A stretch of 32,869 nucleotides of DNA from Actinophytocola sp. (GCA_009377385.1 WHUD01000039.1:1-32869); one strand, 5' to 3'; shown: positions 13,341 to 22,533, counted from the first letter of the stretch. Notes: generated by a model not told the origin, from the sequence alone. Numbers and translations are program-made.

Positions 13341-15698
13341 GCGCCCGCCGCCGGTGGGCCGGGACAGGTCGGGGAACAGCGACGGCTGCTCCTGCGCGGG
13401 GCGTACGGCGGCGCCGGGGATCTCCAGCCCGGCGGCCATGGCGACGGCGCGGTCCCACTCCGGGTCGACGAGGTAGTCGTTGTGCCGCAACACGCCCGCC
13501 GCCCAGCGGCGGCACTCCTCGGCGTGCGGCACCGGGTCGGCCAGCCAGTGGTCCCCGCCAAGCACCAGGCTGTTCGCCTTGCCCCGCTCAGCGGCGGGCA
13601 ACGGGCCGATGGTGCCGTCGGTGAGGTAGCCGATGCCGAGCAGTTGGCCGCCGACGACCTGATGCCGCCAGGTGGTGACGCCGCCGCCGAACGAGTCCGT
13701 GCCCCGACACAGCCCGCGCCAGCGGCCGTCCAGCGCGCCGTAGAGGGTGCCCAGCGTCGCGGGGGGGAGCAGCGAGGGGAACGCCCGCTGGTAGCCCCAC
13801 TGCGCCGGGGTGCCCGCCGTGATCAGCCCGACGCGCTCGCGCTCCTGGTCGGTGAGCTCTGTCGTCAGCCGTGCTGCGGCGATCATCGCGAGCAGCCCGC
13901 CGTGGCTGTAGCCGGACAGCACCACCCTGGTGTCCGGCTCACGCAGGTGGTACCTGACCCGCTCCACCAGGTCGGGCACCACCTTCACCGCGTACGACGG
14001 CGGCACGATCGGATGCGCCCGCCTCGGCCAGAAGAACACCAGGTCGGCCAGCGCGCCGAGGTGCCTGCGGTGTTCCGGGTAGCGCGCCGCTGAGTACACC
14101 GTCCGCACCAGCCCTGCGGCGAACAGCCCTAACGCCAGAACGCCGAGTCCCGCGAACGGGTCGAGCCACACCGGCAGCGGCCGGTCGTTCAGCCGTAGCA
14201 CGACAAGCGGCCCCGCGCCCGCGCCGAGCAGCAGCGCCATCACGGTGACCAGCCGGTGCAGGTGCTTGCGCTCGATGATCGCGGTGGCCCATGCGTCGGC
14301 GGCCGTGCGCTGCTCCCGCGCGCCGGTCTGCAGGATGCGCACGATGCGGGGGATGCCGCGCAACCGCCTGCGCAGCGGAATCGCCACCAGGTAGGTGCCT
14401 GCCCACAGCAGTGCGGCGATCACCGTGCCAGCGCCCCACAACACCGTCAGCGCGGTGTAGCTCGGCGGTAGCACGAGCTCCTCCCCGCCGAGTAGTTGCC
14501 GCACCGTGATCGCGATGCCCGCACCGAAACCCGCACCGAGCAGGGAGGCGAGCACCACCGTCGGTGCGGCGACCCAGCCGCCGAGCCACGGCCGCAGCCG
14601 GTGCGGCAGCGTGCGCCACTGCCGTCGCCCCAGGAGTGCCAGCGGCGCGAGCACCAGCCCGAACACCGCCGCCGTCGCGAGCAGTAGCACCAGCAGGCCC
14701 TCGGCCATCGCGTCGACGCCGGGCAGTGTGGCCCCGACGCCAGGCGTCAGTGGCGAGCCGATCAGCGCGGCGGCCACCACCAACGCGACGCCGATGGTGA
14801 GCAATGCGGCCACGACCACTGGCGGCAGCAGCCTGCGCAGCCAGTCGGCGATGTCGTCGAGCAGTGCGGCGGCCACCGCCGTCAGGCCGAAGAACGCCAC
14901 GGCGACGAGCCAGACGACGCGGGCGTCGGTGCCGTCGGGCGGCGCGAACACCCCGCCGAGCGGCAGCAGCGCGACGCAGGCGAGCGCGGCCATGGTGTGC
15001 AGCCCGCGCAGCACGCCTGCAGTGCGGTGCGGCTGAAGCGAGTGGCCAGGCACGGCATCCGGCGACGGCCGCGACGTCGCCGTCATCACCGGTATCCCGG
15101 TGCGCTGCCAGCTACTGGCAGACACCCGGTACAGGACGGCGATCAGCAGCAGCGGTGGCACCAGCCCGAGCAGCGTGCGGATGACCTCGCCCTCGCGGAT
15201 CACATCGGGCACCGCGGACAGGCAGCCGGTGCCCGGCGCGAGGCACTGGGCGGCGATCAGGTCGAGGCTGATCACGCCGACCTGGGTGACGAACAGCGCG
15301 GTCAGCAGCAGCCCGAACACGCGCAGTACCGCCTGAGCCAGCGCAACAAGCGCGCGGGTGACCCTGCTGCCCTCCGGCGCTGGCGGCAGCATGCCGTGCG
15401 CGACGTTGGCGAGCGAGAACGGGAACAGCAGCGCCCACGCCGTCTTGGTCGCCCCGCCCGATGTCATCTTGTGCCACAGGTAGCCCTCGAGGGTGCGGGG
15501 GATCGCGCGCCCGAGCGCGTGCAGCACGGGGCCGGCCACCGGCCTGCGCAGTCGGTCGGCAGGCCGGACGATCTCGCCGGTCTCGTCGCCCGCGACGGTC
15601 ACCGTGGCGACGGAGTCCAGGAGTTGTTCACCGCTGACGCCGACGAGTCCTGGCACTCGTAGTTCGATGACACGGGCGTCCGGGCCGGGCAGCGACAT
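13338..15698 (-). CDS. Polytopic membrane protein with a C-terminal serine-hydrolase motif
   Basis: 786 residues. The N-terminus (ELRVPGLVGVSGEQLLDS, then VAGDETGEIVRP and EGYLWHKMTSGGATKTAWALLFPFSLANVA) matches a family of large actinobacterial integral membrane proteins often annotated only as hypothetical. About ten membrane segments fill 85-540. The C-terminal cytosolic part has LSGYSHGGLLAMIAA (595-606) with nucleophile Ser598 in a G-x-S-x-G elbow; His717 (GGDHWLADP) or His739 are candidate catalytic histidines. An alpha/beta-hydrolase activity, perhaps on lipid or another membrane substrate, is inference. ATG 15698 has GAGG upstream. It is divergent from the lipoprotein gene. Confidence 0.8.
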   Translation of the reverse strand: MSLPGPDARVIELRVPGLVGVSGEQLLDSVATVTVAGDETGEIVRPADRLRRPVAGPVLHALGRAIPRTLEGYLWHKMTSGGATKTAWALLFPFSLANVAHGMLPPAPEGSRVTRALVALAQAVLRVFGLLLTALFVTQVGVISLDLIAAQCLAPGTGCLSAVPDVIREGEVIRTLLGLVPPLLLIAVLYRVSASSWQRTGIPVMTATSRPSPDAVPGHSLQPHRTAGVLRGLHTMAALACVALLPLGGVFAPPDGTDARVVWLVAVAFFGLTAVAAALLDDIADWLRRLLPPVVVAALLTIGVALVVAAALIGSPLTPGVGATLPGVDAMAEGLLVLLLATAAVFGLVLAPLALLGRRQWRTLPHRLRPWLGGWVAAPTVVLASLLGAGFGAGIAITVRQLLGGEELVLPPSYTALTVLWGAGTVIAALLWAGTYLVAIPLRRRLRGIPRIVRILQTGAREQRTAADAWATAIIERKHLHRLVTVMALLLGAGAGPLVVLRLNDRPLPVWLDPFAGLGVLALGLFAAGLVRTVYSAARYPEHRRHLGALADLVFFWPRRAHPIVPPSYAVKVVPDLVERVRYHLREPDTRVVLSGYSHGGLLAMIAAARLTTELTDQERERVGLITAGTPAQWGYQRAFPSLLPPATLGTLYGALDGRWRGLCRGTDSFGGGVTTWRHQVVGGQLLGIGYLTDGTIGPLPAAERGKANSLVLGGDHWLADPVPHAEECRRWAAGVLRHNDYLVDPEWDRAVAMAAGLEIPGAAVRPAQEQPSLFPDLSRPTGGGR

Positions 15699-15759
15699 TC
15701 ACGACCTCGCACACGACGACGGCACCATGACAGGACGGGACACAGCTCCTCCGCTGGTG

Positions 15760-15788
15760 TTGGTGACCAAATCTTGGCACGGTAATCT
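15760..15788 (+). promoter_or_regulatory. Possible promoter for the lipoprotein gene
   Basis: TTGGTG (15760-15765) and TAATCT (15783-15788) are 17 bases apart. The resulting leader would be about 145 bases and contains a small hairpin (CCGTT-CAGC/GCTG-AG-AACGG, 15894-15919) five bases ahead of the ribosome site. Moderate to low support. Confidence 0.35.
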
Positions 15789-15938
15789 GCCTGGTTCGGC
15801 GAGGCGCGCAGGAAACGCCAGCCAAGTGCCGAAAACACGCGGACGGGGATATCGAGTAGGCGCTGCCCGCGGCGAGCGAGGATGAGGTCGGTACCGTTCA
15901 GCTCGCAGGCTGAGAACGGATCGAGGAGGAAAGCTGCG

Positions 15939-16793
15939 GTGATGGGACGGGCGGGTGTGCTGGTCGCCAGTGTGCTGCTGGCCGTGCTTACCGGCTGCGA
16001 ACCAGGGGGCGGCACCGGCGCGACCCCCACAAGCACGGTGCCGAACCTCGAGGCGCATACGAGCGTCCTCGATGTGGTCAGGGCCGCTGACGAGGCGGCG
16101 AAGCAGAAGGGATCGGCGTTCTTCAAGCTCAGCGGCGGCAAGCCGCCGAAGCCCTTCGGCGCGGGGCGGCTGGTCTACCGGAAGCGGGGGAGCGACATGC
16201 TGATCCGCACCCTGCAGCGCAAGCAGAACATCGAGGTCCGCGCCATCGGTGATGCGCTGTTCGCGCGGCCGAGCGGCCAGGTCACCGGCATGGTTCTCGG
16301 CAAGCCATGGATCACGCTGCCCATGGCGGCGCAACAACCACTCGCGCAGGTGCTCGCCCCCGCAATGGTCAAGGCGCGGGAGAAGGTCGACCCGACGCAG
16401 GCGTTCGATCTCCTCGTCGCGTCGGGCACACTCGCGGCGAGTGACCGGGTCAGGCTGGGCGATGCCGAGCTCACCCGGTACGAGATCGATGTCGACGTCG
16501 CCGAGCTGGCCGAGCACATCGAGAACAGCTCGCCAGCGCAGGCGCGGCAGCAGCTGGTGACGTCCCTGCGCACGGCGGCCGATCAGGGCAAGGCGATGGT
16601 CTCCGCATGGGTGTGGCTTGACCACAACAACCTGCCGCGCAAGCTCAGGATCACCGACATCTGGGCGCTGCCAGCGCCTCGTGCGGGCAAGGTCGCGCTG
16701 CCCAAGATCACCGTGGCCTACCGCGACTGGGGCAAGGCGCCGAAGCGGCTGGCGCCGCCGCCACCTGGTTCGGTCGCCGCCATGCCGGGCTGA
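15939..16793 (+). CDS. LppX/LprAFG-type lipoprotein
   Basis: 284 residues. Signal peptide with lipobox LTGC (Cys20 lipidated) after VLVASVLLAV. The mature part looks like the LppX/LprA/LprF/LprG family, whose members hold lipids in a hydrophobic cavity and ferry them through the envelope. Near the C-terminus KITVAYRDWGKAPKRLAPPP is close to the ITMTYSDWGTPVSIEAPP of the second lipoprotein at 31935-32795. GTG 15939 is nine bases after AGGAGG (15924-15929); ATG 15942 is nearly equivalent. It starts 240 bases from the divergent membrane hydrolase and ends 23 bases before tmk. The ligand is unknown. Confidence 0.85.
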   Translation: MMGRAGVLVASVLLAVLTGCEPGGGTGATPTSTVPNLEAHTSVLDVVRAADEAAKQKGSAFFKLSGGKPPKPFGAGRLVYRKRGSDMLIRTLQRKQNIEVRAIGDALFARPSGQVTGMVLGKPWITLPMAAQQPLAQVLAPAMVKAREKVDPTQAFDLLVASGTLAASDRVRLGDAELTRYEIDVDVAELAEHIENSSPAQARQQLVTSLRTAADQGKAMVSAWVWLDHNNLPRKLRITDIWALPAPRAGKVALPKITVAYRDWGKAPKRLAPPPPGSVAAMPG

Positions 16794-16802
16794 CCCCGCG
16801 GC

Positions 16803-16808
16803 TAGGGT
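16803..16808 (+). promoter_or_regulatory. -10 box of a leaderless tmk transcript
   Basis: TAGGGT ends eight bases before GTG 16817 and there is no ribosome site between, the pattern of a leaderless message. No strong -35 is visible. Confidence 0.45.
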
Positions 16809-16816
16809 GAGTCGGC

Positions 16817-17467
16817 GTGGGCAAGCTGATCGTGATCGAGGGCCTCGACGGCGCTGGCAAGAATACCCTGGCCAGCGCCGTCACCGAGGAGCTGACCGCG
16901 CGCGGCGCGTACGTCATCGGCAGGGCGTTCCCTCGCTACGGTGATGACATCCACGCCGACCTCGCGCGTGACGGGCTGCACGGCAGGCTCGGCGACCTCA
17001 CCGAGTCGGTCAACGGCATGGCGCTGCTGTTCGCCCTCGACCGCCTCGGGGCCGCCGACGAGCTGCGCAAGGACATCGCAAGCGCCGACGTCGTGCTCGT
17101 CGACCGCTACATCGCGTCCAACGCCGCCTACGGGGCGGCGCGGCTGCACCAGGACGCCGACGGCGAGATCGTCGAGTGGGTGCGCGCGCTCGAGGTCGAC
17201 CGGTTCGACATCCCGGTGCCTGACCAGCAGCTCCTGCTGCGGGTGCCGGTCGACGTCGCCGCGGAGCGGGCGCGATCGCGGGAGTCGGAGGATGCCGCTC
17301 GCGCGCGCGACAGCTTCGAGTCGGACGACTCGCTGCAGACCCGCTGCGGGCGGGTGTACGAGCAGCTCGCGGAGCGGAACTGGCTCTCGCCGTGGCGGGT
17401 CGTCGACGGCGCGGGGCAGGTGGACGCGGCGGCGCTTGTTGACGCCATATTCGTCCGATCGGGCTAA
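16817..17467 (+). CDS. tmk: Thymidylate kinase
   Basis: 216 residues. It phosphorylates dTMP to dTDP with ATP in the cytosol. The P-loop is EGLDGAGKNT (8-17), FPRYG (37-41) is the substrate loop, and DRYIASNAAYGAARLH (95-110) is the DRY motif plus the thymine-binding segment. A lid follows with RARSRESEDAARARDSFE. The sequence follows mycobacterial Tmk closely, including ALDR in the third helix. The P-loop carries Asn where mycobacterial Tmk has Arg (GAGKRT), probably tolerated. tmk next to mtrA is the usual actinobacterial order. Confidence 0.95.
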   Translation: MGKLIVIEGLDGAGKNTLASAVTEELTARGAYVIGRAFPRYGDDIHADLARDGLHGRLGDLTESVNGMALLFALDRLGAADELRKDIASADVVLVDRYIASNAAYGAARLHQDADGEIVEWVRALEVDRFDIPVPDQQLLLRVPVDVAAERARSRESEDAARARDSFESDDSLQTRCGRVYEQLAERNWLSPWRVVDGAGQVDAAALVDAIFVRSG

Positions 17468-17472
17468 AGGGC

Positions 17473-17530
17473 GTCTGACCATCGACGCAAAGCGGCCGTA
17501 TCGCCGGGTCGCGCAGTGCGAGTCTGACCA
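17473..17530. repeat. Direct repeats upstream of mtrA
   Basis: GTCTGACCA occurs at 17473-17481 and 17522-17530, 49 bases apart, in the tmk-mtrA spacer. The second copy lies just ahead of a possible -10 (TAGTGC, 17532-17537). It may be a regulator site or chance. Confidence 0.3.
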
Positions 17531-17549
17531 ATAGTGCGAACATGAACGC

Positions 17550-18227
17550 ATGAAGGCACGTGTTCTCGTAGTCGACGACGACCCCGCGCTCGCTGAAATG
17601 CTCACCATCGTGCTTCGTGGTGAGGGGTTCGATACCGCGGTGGTCGCCGATGGATCACGCGCGATGGCTGCGTTTCGCGAGTTCAAGCCCGACCTGGTGC
17701 TGCTCGACCTGATGCTGCCCGGCTTGAACGGCATCGACGTGTGCAAGGCGATCAGGGCAGAGTCCGGCATCCCCGTCGTGATGCTGACCGCCAAGAGCGA
17801 CACCGTCGACGTCGTGCTCGGGCTTGAGTCCGGTGCCGATGACTACGTCGTCAAGCCGTTCAAGCCGAAGGAACTGGTCGCGCGAGTGCGGGCGCGACTA
17901 CGCCGAACGGAGTCAGAGCCCGCCGAGACGCTGGGCATTGGCGACCTCAGCATCGACGTGCCCGGCCACGAGGTCACCCGCGATGGCGAGCCGATCGCGC
18001 TGACCCCGCTCGAGTTCGACCTGCTCGTCGCGCTCGCCCGTAAGCCGAGGCAGGTCTTCACCCGCGAGGTACTGCTCGAGCAAGTGTGGGGCTACCGGCA
18101 CGCCGCCGACACTAGGCTGGTGAATGTGCACGTGCAGCGGCTGCGCTCCAAGGTGGAGCGCGATCCGGAACACCCCGAGGTCGTGCTCACCGTGCGTGGC
18201 GTCGGGTACAAGGCGGGCCCACCGTAA
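17550..18227 (+). CDS. mtrA: Response regulator MtrA
   Basis: 225 residues, OmpR/PhoB type. The receiver domain (1-118) has acidic pocket Asp10-Asp11, phosphoacceptor Asp53 (LLDLMLPG), Thr80 and Lys102 (VKPFKPKEL). The winged-helix DNA-binding domain (130-225) contains EFDLLVALARKPRQVFTREVLLEQVWGY and the wing VNVHVQRLRSKVERDP. MtrA controls cell-division, DNA-replication and wall genes in actinobacteria. Start ATG 17550 has no obvious ribosome site. A three-codon reading frame (ATG AAC GCA TGA, 17542-17553) overlaps it by ATGA and may deliver ribosomes by re-initiation. The stop is followed immediately by the mtrB start. Confidence 0.96.
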   Translation: MKARVLVVDDDPALAEMLTIVLRGEGFDTAVVADGSRAMAAFREFKPDLVLLDLMLPGLNGIDVCKAIRAESGIPVVMLTAKSDTVDVVLGLESGADDYVVKPFKPKELVARVRARLRRTESEPAETLGIGDLSIDVPGHEVTRDGEPIALTPLEFDLLVALARKPRQVFTREVLLEQVWGYRHAADTRLVNVHVQRLRSKVERDPEHPEVVLTVRGVGYKAGPP

Positions 18228-20030
18228 GTGAAACAGTGGTTGACTTCGCTCGTTCAGGCGATCGCGCCGGTGACGGAAAGGGTCGTCACCTTCTGGCGGA
18301 ACACGGCGACCGCCATCGGCGAACGCTGGCGAAGCTCGCTGCAGTTCAAGGTCACCGTCTCGACGCTCGCGCTGTCGACGGCGGTGGTCTTCGTGCTTGT
18401 CATGCTGCTGCAGTACCAGATCGCCGAGCGGCTGCTCGACACCAAGCGACGCGCGGCGATCTCGCAGACCCGCGCCGTGCTCGCGACCGCTGAGTCGGAG
18501 CTGGAAGGGATCGACGCCAGCCCCGAGACGCTGAAGGAACGCCTCGAGCAGGCCAGCAGGAAGATCACCAGCTCGTCACCCGCCGCGCACGAACTCGAGG
18601 GCTCAGCGGCAGGCGCCTTCGAGCCGGTCTTGGCCAGCGGTGACCGCTCGTACCCCGGTGACGGCCCTGCGACGTCCGACGAGTCGATCTTCGTAGGCAG
18701 CTATGGGAACGTGCCTTCCGATCTGCGGGACTTCGTCGAGCGGGGCAGGGAAGCCGAGCAGATCCACACCGTTGACGGCACAACGTACCTGATCATCGGC
18801 GCGCCGATCACGAGCAACGCGCGCCCGCTGCAGCTCTACCTGCTTTTCCCGCTCAGCGCGGAGCAGAGCACCGTAAGCACGGTGCAGAACACCCTCATCG
18901 CAGGCGCGGCCGTGCTGCTGTTGCTGCTCGCGGGCATCGCCAACCTGGTGACCCGCCAGGTCGTGCTCCCCGTCCGCAGGGCGGCCAACGCCGCAGGCCG
19001 GTTCGCGGAAGGTGAGCTGGACGAACGGCTCCGCGTCATCGGTTCTGACGACCTTGCCAAGCTGGCGAGGTCGTACAACGAGATGGCGGAGAGCATCCAG
19101 TCGCAGATCCGCCAGCTCGAGGAGTTCGGTCAGCTCCAGCGCCGTTTCACATCGGACGTCTCGCACGAGCTGCGCACGCCGCTGACCACGGTGCGGATGG
19201 CCGCCGACGTCTTGCACGCCTCGCGCGAGCAGTTCCCGCCGGGGCTCGCCCGCTCGGCGGAGCTGCTCGCCGACGAGCTTGACCGGTTCGAGGCGCTGCT
19301 CGGCGACCTGCTCGAGATCAGCAGGCTTGACGCGGGTGTCGAGGAGCTGACGGCCGAGCTCGTCGACGTCCGGTCCATCATGGAGCGGGTGCGCGAGCAG
19401 GTGAAGGTGCTCGCCGGGTCCGCTGGCAGCGTGATCGAGCTGAACCTGCCGGACTACGAGGTGATCGCCGAGGTCGACGCTCGACGGGTGGAGCGGATTC
19501 TGCGCAACCTGGTCGCCAACGCGGTCGACCACGGCGAGGGCCAGCCCGTCAGGGTCACGCTCGGCGCGAACGACGACGCCGTCGCCGTTACGGTGCGCGA
19601 CTACGGGGTCGGGCTCAGGCAGGGCGAGGAAGACCTGGTGTTCAACCGGTTCTGGCGGGCGGACCCGTCTCGGAACCGGCGCACCGGCGGCACGGGGCTC
19701 GGCCTCGCGATCAGCCAGGAGGACGCCCGGCTGCATGGCGGCGAGCTGGAGGCGTGGGGCGCATACGGCCACGGCGCGTGCTTCCGCCTGACGCTGCCAC
19801 GGCAGCAGGACACCAGACTCACCGACCTCACGGTGATCCCGCTCGACCTGCCGCCTGACCCGCCGTCGGTGCCGGTCGACGAGGTGCGGCTGCCCGCGAG
19901 CTTTCCCGGCGCTGCCGACGGCACAGCCGCGTCCGCGTGGGGCGATGACGCTCCCCGTGCTGTCGACGTCGACGCGACGGACGTCGCAGCCAGTGAGCCG
20001 AGCACCGACCGGGAGGAGGTGAACCGATGA
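18228..20030 (+). CDS. mtrB: Sensor histidine kinase MtrB
   Basis: 600 residues. One membrane segment at about 45-63, an extracytoplasmic sensor region (65-220) and a second segment (223-242). Then come HAMP (243-298) and the HisKA H-box FTSDVSHELRTPLTT with phospho-His313. The ATPase domain has N-box LRNLVANAVDHGEG (Asn427, Asn431), G1 DYGVGL and G2 TGGTGLGLAI (486-495). The C-terminal tail (about 520-600) is acidic and probably disordered. It phosphorylates MtrA. It starts at GTG 18228 with no gap after mtrA and overlaps lpqB by four bases (ATGA), so the three are translationally coupled. Confidence 0.95.
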   Translation: MKQWLTSLVQAIAPVTERVVTFWRNTATAIGERWRSSLQFKVTVSTLALSTAVVFVLVMLLQYQIAERLLDTKRRAAISQTRAVLATAESELEGIDASPETLKERLEQASRKITSSSPAAHELEGSAAGAFEPVLASGDRSYPGDGPATSDESIFVGSYGNVPSDLRDFVERGREAEQIHTVDGTTYLIIGAPITSNARPLQLYLLFPLSAEQSTVSTVQNTLIAGAAVLLLLLAGIANLVTRQVVLPVRRAANAAGRFAEGELDERLRVIGSDDLAKLARSYNEMAESIQSQIRQLEEFGQLQRRFTSDVSHELRTPLTTVRMAADVLHASREQFPPGLARSAELLADELDRFEALLGDLLEISRLDAGVEELTAELVDVRSIMERVREQVKVLAGSAGSVIELNLPDYEVIAEVDARRVERILRNLVANAVDHGEGQPVRVTLGANDDAVAVTVRDYGVGLRQGEEDLVFNRFWRADPSRNRRTGGTGLGLAISQEDARLHGGELEAWGAYGHGACFRLTLPRQQDTRLTDLTVIPLDLPPDPPSVPVDEVRLPASFPGAADGTAASAWGDDAPRAVDVDATDVAASEPSTDREEVNR

Positions 20031-21766
20031 GACGGCGGTGGGTGCTCGCGCTCCTTGGCTGCGTGCTGCTCGTCGCGAGCGGCTGCGCGAACATGCCGAA
20101 GGAGACCGACCCCCAGGTCATCGGCAGCGAGGACACCGCGGATGCCGGCGACGCGCTGGACGACATCCGGCCTGCCCAGAACCTCTCGCCGTACGACACC
20201 GTGCGCAAGTTCGTGCTCAGTGCCCAGGAGGCGACCGACTACAAGGAAGCGCGGCTGTACCTGGCGAAAGACGTCGCCAAGGACTGGCAGCCGAGCTCAA
20301 GCATCGTCATCCTGCGCGACCAGTTCAGCACCCTTCCCGTCGACGCGGCCCGCCAGCCAAAGGACCCTGACGAGACCATCATCCGGCTGCGTGGCCGCAG
20401 GATCGGCGCGCTCGGCTCTGACAACGCCTTCATCCCCGGCGGCGAGACGTACGAGATCGAGATTTCGCTGCGGCGCACGCCGGGTGGCAGGCAGTGGCGC
20501 ATCGTGGACCCGCCGACCGAGATGATCACCACGGAGTCGCAGTTCATCGAGAACTACTACCAGCTCCCGCTGTACTTCTTCGCCCCGGACAGCACGGTGC
20601 GGGTGCCGGACCCCAGGTACGTGCTCGCTCAGCCCCGCGAAGGCCTGCCCGCCAGGATCGTCGACGCCCTGCTGCAGGGGCCGTCGGACGCACTCGGGAC
20701 GGCGGTGCGCAACCCGCTGCAGAAGGCCAAGCTCGACACCAACGTGACGGTCAACAACGAAGGCGCGCTCGAGGTGCCGTTGACCGGCGTCGCCGAAGAG
20801 AGCGCGGCGACGCGGCGGCTGATGGCGTTCCAGCTCGTCATGGCGCTCGACCCGGTGGCGACCAACCGGATCCGGCTGCTCTCGGACGGCAGCGACCTCG
20901 TGTCAGGACACCGGGACTGGCGCGGCACCGACATCCCTGCGGTGAACGCGACGATGTCGGCGGACCTGCCCGGCCTCGCGCTGTACGGCGACCAGGTGGT
21001 GCGGCTGGACAACGCGGAAGCGATCGCGGGGCCTGCGGGAGACGGCGCATACGACGTGATCTCCGCGGCGCAGTCCGTCGACGGCGGCAGGCTCGCCGTC
21101 GTCGAGGACGCGAGAAAGCGGGTCCGGCTGCGGATCGGCTCGCCGGAGGGTGAGCTGTCTGCCGTCGACCTCAACGCCAAGCGGATGACCCGCCCGACGT
21201 GGCGGCCGCTGTACTCCGACGGCGCCGCGAGCAACGAGGTCTGGACCGTCACCAACAGGAAGAAGGTCGTCAGGGTCGCGCTGACGCTCGACGGCACGTG
21301 GGAGGCGCAGCAGGTCGACGACACGGCGCTGGAGGGGTTCGGGCCGATCACCGCGCTGCGGCTCTCCCGTGACGGCACCCGTGCCGCCATCGTCGCCGAC
21401 AACCAGCTCGTCGTGGCGTCAGTGGTCCGCACATCGGACGCTGTCCGGCTGCGCGCGCCGCGCATCCTGCAGCCGGAGACGCTCACCGAAATCGTCGACG
21501 TCGACTGGCAGGGACAGGACACGCTGGTCATGGCGACCAGGTCCTCCATAAGGCCGGTCGTGCGGGTACCGGTGGACGGCTTCGGCCTCGCGACCTACAC
21601 GACGTCCAATCTCGAACCCCCGGTGAGCGGGGTGACCGGCGCGCCGGGCAGGCCGGTCGTCGCTGCCAACGACGGCGGCCTGTGGCAGACCTCCGACCTC
21701 ACCGAGGTGTGGCGGCAGAGCTCCCGCGATCTGAGCCTGCTGAGTTCGCCGTTCTATCCCGGCTGA
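20027..21766 (+). CDS. lpqB: Lipoprotein LpqB (MtrAB accessory)
   Basis: 579 residues. Signal peptide with lipobox VASGC (Cys20). A GerMN domain spans about 185-310 (LPLYFFAPDSTVRVPDPRYVLAQ, then LLQGPSDALGTAVRNPL), followed by the LpqB beta-propeller domain to the C-terminus. In mycobacteria LpqB interacts with the MtrB sensor domain and modulates MtrA phosphorylation. ATG 20027 overlaps the mtrB stop, and the mtrA-mtrB-lpqB order is a hallmark of actinobacteria. Confidence 0.95.
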   Translation: MRRRWVLALLGCVLLVASGCANMPKETDPQVIGSEDTADAGDALDDIRPAQNLSPYDTVRKFVLSAQEATDYKEARLYLAKDVAKDWQPSSSIVILRDQFSTLPVDAARQPKDPDETIIRLRGRRIGALGSDNAFIPGGETYEIEISLRRTPGGRQWRIVDPPTEMITTESQFIENYYQLPLYFFAPDSTVRVPDPRYVLAQPREGLPARIVDALLQGPSDALGTAVRNPLQKAKLDTNVTVNNEGALEVPLTGVAEESAATRRLMAFQLVMALDPVATNRIRLLSDGSDLVSGHRDWRGTDIPAVNATMSADLPGLALYGDQVVRLDNAEAIAGPAGDGAYDVISAAQSVDGGRLAVVEDARKRVRLRIGSPEGELSAVDLNAKRMTRPTWRPLYSDGAASNEVWTVTNRKKVVRVALTLDGTWEAQQVDDTALEGFGPITALRLSRDGTRAAIVADNQLVVASVVRTSDAVRLRAPRILQPETLTEIVDVDWQGQDTLVMATRSSIRPVVRVPVDGFGLATYTTSNLEPPVSGVTGAPGRPVVAANDGGLWQTSDLTEVWRQSSRDLSLLSSPFYPG

Positions 21767-21795
21767 GTGTCGGTGGCGCGTGGCAGGCTGCCCGC

Positions 21796-22467
21796 GTGAA
21801 GCTGCCCTTCCTGCTCGATCAGGCGCTTGACCTGCTGCTACCGCCGGTCTGCGTCGGCTGCGGCGCGTCCGGCGCCGCGTGTTGCCCCGGCTGCCTGAAC
21901 CTGCTGGCCTCGCCGTCCCCGCTGCGGTGCCCGAGCATGGCGCCCGCGTACGCGCTGGCTGGCTACCGGGGCGTGCCGCGCACGCTCGTGCTCGCCTACA
22001 AGGAGCGCGGCCGCCGCGATCTCGCTCCGGTGCTCGGCGGGCTGCTCGCCGCAGCGCTCCCCCTGCTTCCCCTGGTCAGCGGGGACGCGGCCGCCTGCTG
22101 CCTTGTGCCTGCGCCGTCGCGGCGGGCAACGGCGAGGATGCGGGGCGGCCAGCACATGCTGCGACTGGCGCGGCACTGTGCATCGCGAGCGGCGGAACGG
22201 GGTATCCGGGTCAGCATCGCACCGGCACTGCGGCTCGCGTCGGACGCCAAGGACGCGGTCGGTCTCGATCCGGCAACGCGGGCGGCCAACCTGGCGGGCC
22301 GGGTGCTGCCGGTGCCCGCTGCCCTGCCCCCGGCGGGCACCGGCGTGGTGCTGCTCGATGACGTCGTCACCACCGGCGCGACCGCCGTGGCCTGCGAGCG
22401 AGCGCTGGCAAGTGTCGGTGTCCCCGTTACCGCCGTGTTGGCACTGACCGCACCCCAGTTGCCGTAA
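21796..22467 (+). CDS. comF: ComF-family phosphoribosyltransferase-like protein
   Basis: 223 residues. The N-terminal zinc knuckle PPVCVGCGASGAACCPGC has Cys19, Cys22, Cys30 and Cys33. The C-terminal PRT domain carries the PRPP loop VVLLDDVVTTGATAVACERAL (Asp188-Asp189, TTGAT 192-196). In competent bacteria ComF assists DNA uptake; in actinobacteria the role is not established. GTG 21796 is chosen because the family starts a few residues before the zinc knuckle. No ribosome site is visible, and CAGGCT six bases upstream may be a -10, so the gene may be leaderless or read through from lpqB 29 bases upstream. Confidence 0.88.
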   Translation: MKLPFLLDQALDLLLPPVCVGCGASGAACCPGCLNLLASPSPLRCPSMAPAYALAGYRGVPRTLVLAYKERGRRDLAPVLGGLLAAALPLLPLVSGDAAACCLVPAPSRRATARMRGGQHMLRLARHCASRAAERGIRVSIAPALRLASDAKDAVGLDPATRAANLAGRVLPVPAALPPAGTGVVLLDDVVTTGATAVACERALASVGVPVTAVLALTAPQLP

Positions 22468-22504
22468 CGTATCCCCCTCCAGAGTGAAGTCGAGTGATCG
22501 TTTA

Positions 22505-22533
22505 CCCGCCCCGCCGTTCCCGGATTGGGCGGG
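22505..22533 (+). terminator. Weak hairpin after comF
   Basis: CCCGCCC and GGGCGGG form a perfect 7-base-pair stem with a 15-base loop, 37 bases past the comF stop. No U-tract follows, so termination would be weak or factor-assisted. Confidence 0.4.

Noticed and set aside
18603..19772. A 389-codon antisense frame over mtrB
   Set aside because: The sense frame encodes all histidine kinase boxes; the antisense product has no family features.
20027..20030. Four-base overlaps (ATGA/GTGA) as frameshift or fusion signals
   Set aside because: These are ordinary stop-start overlaps of translationally coupled genes; no slippery sequence is seen.
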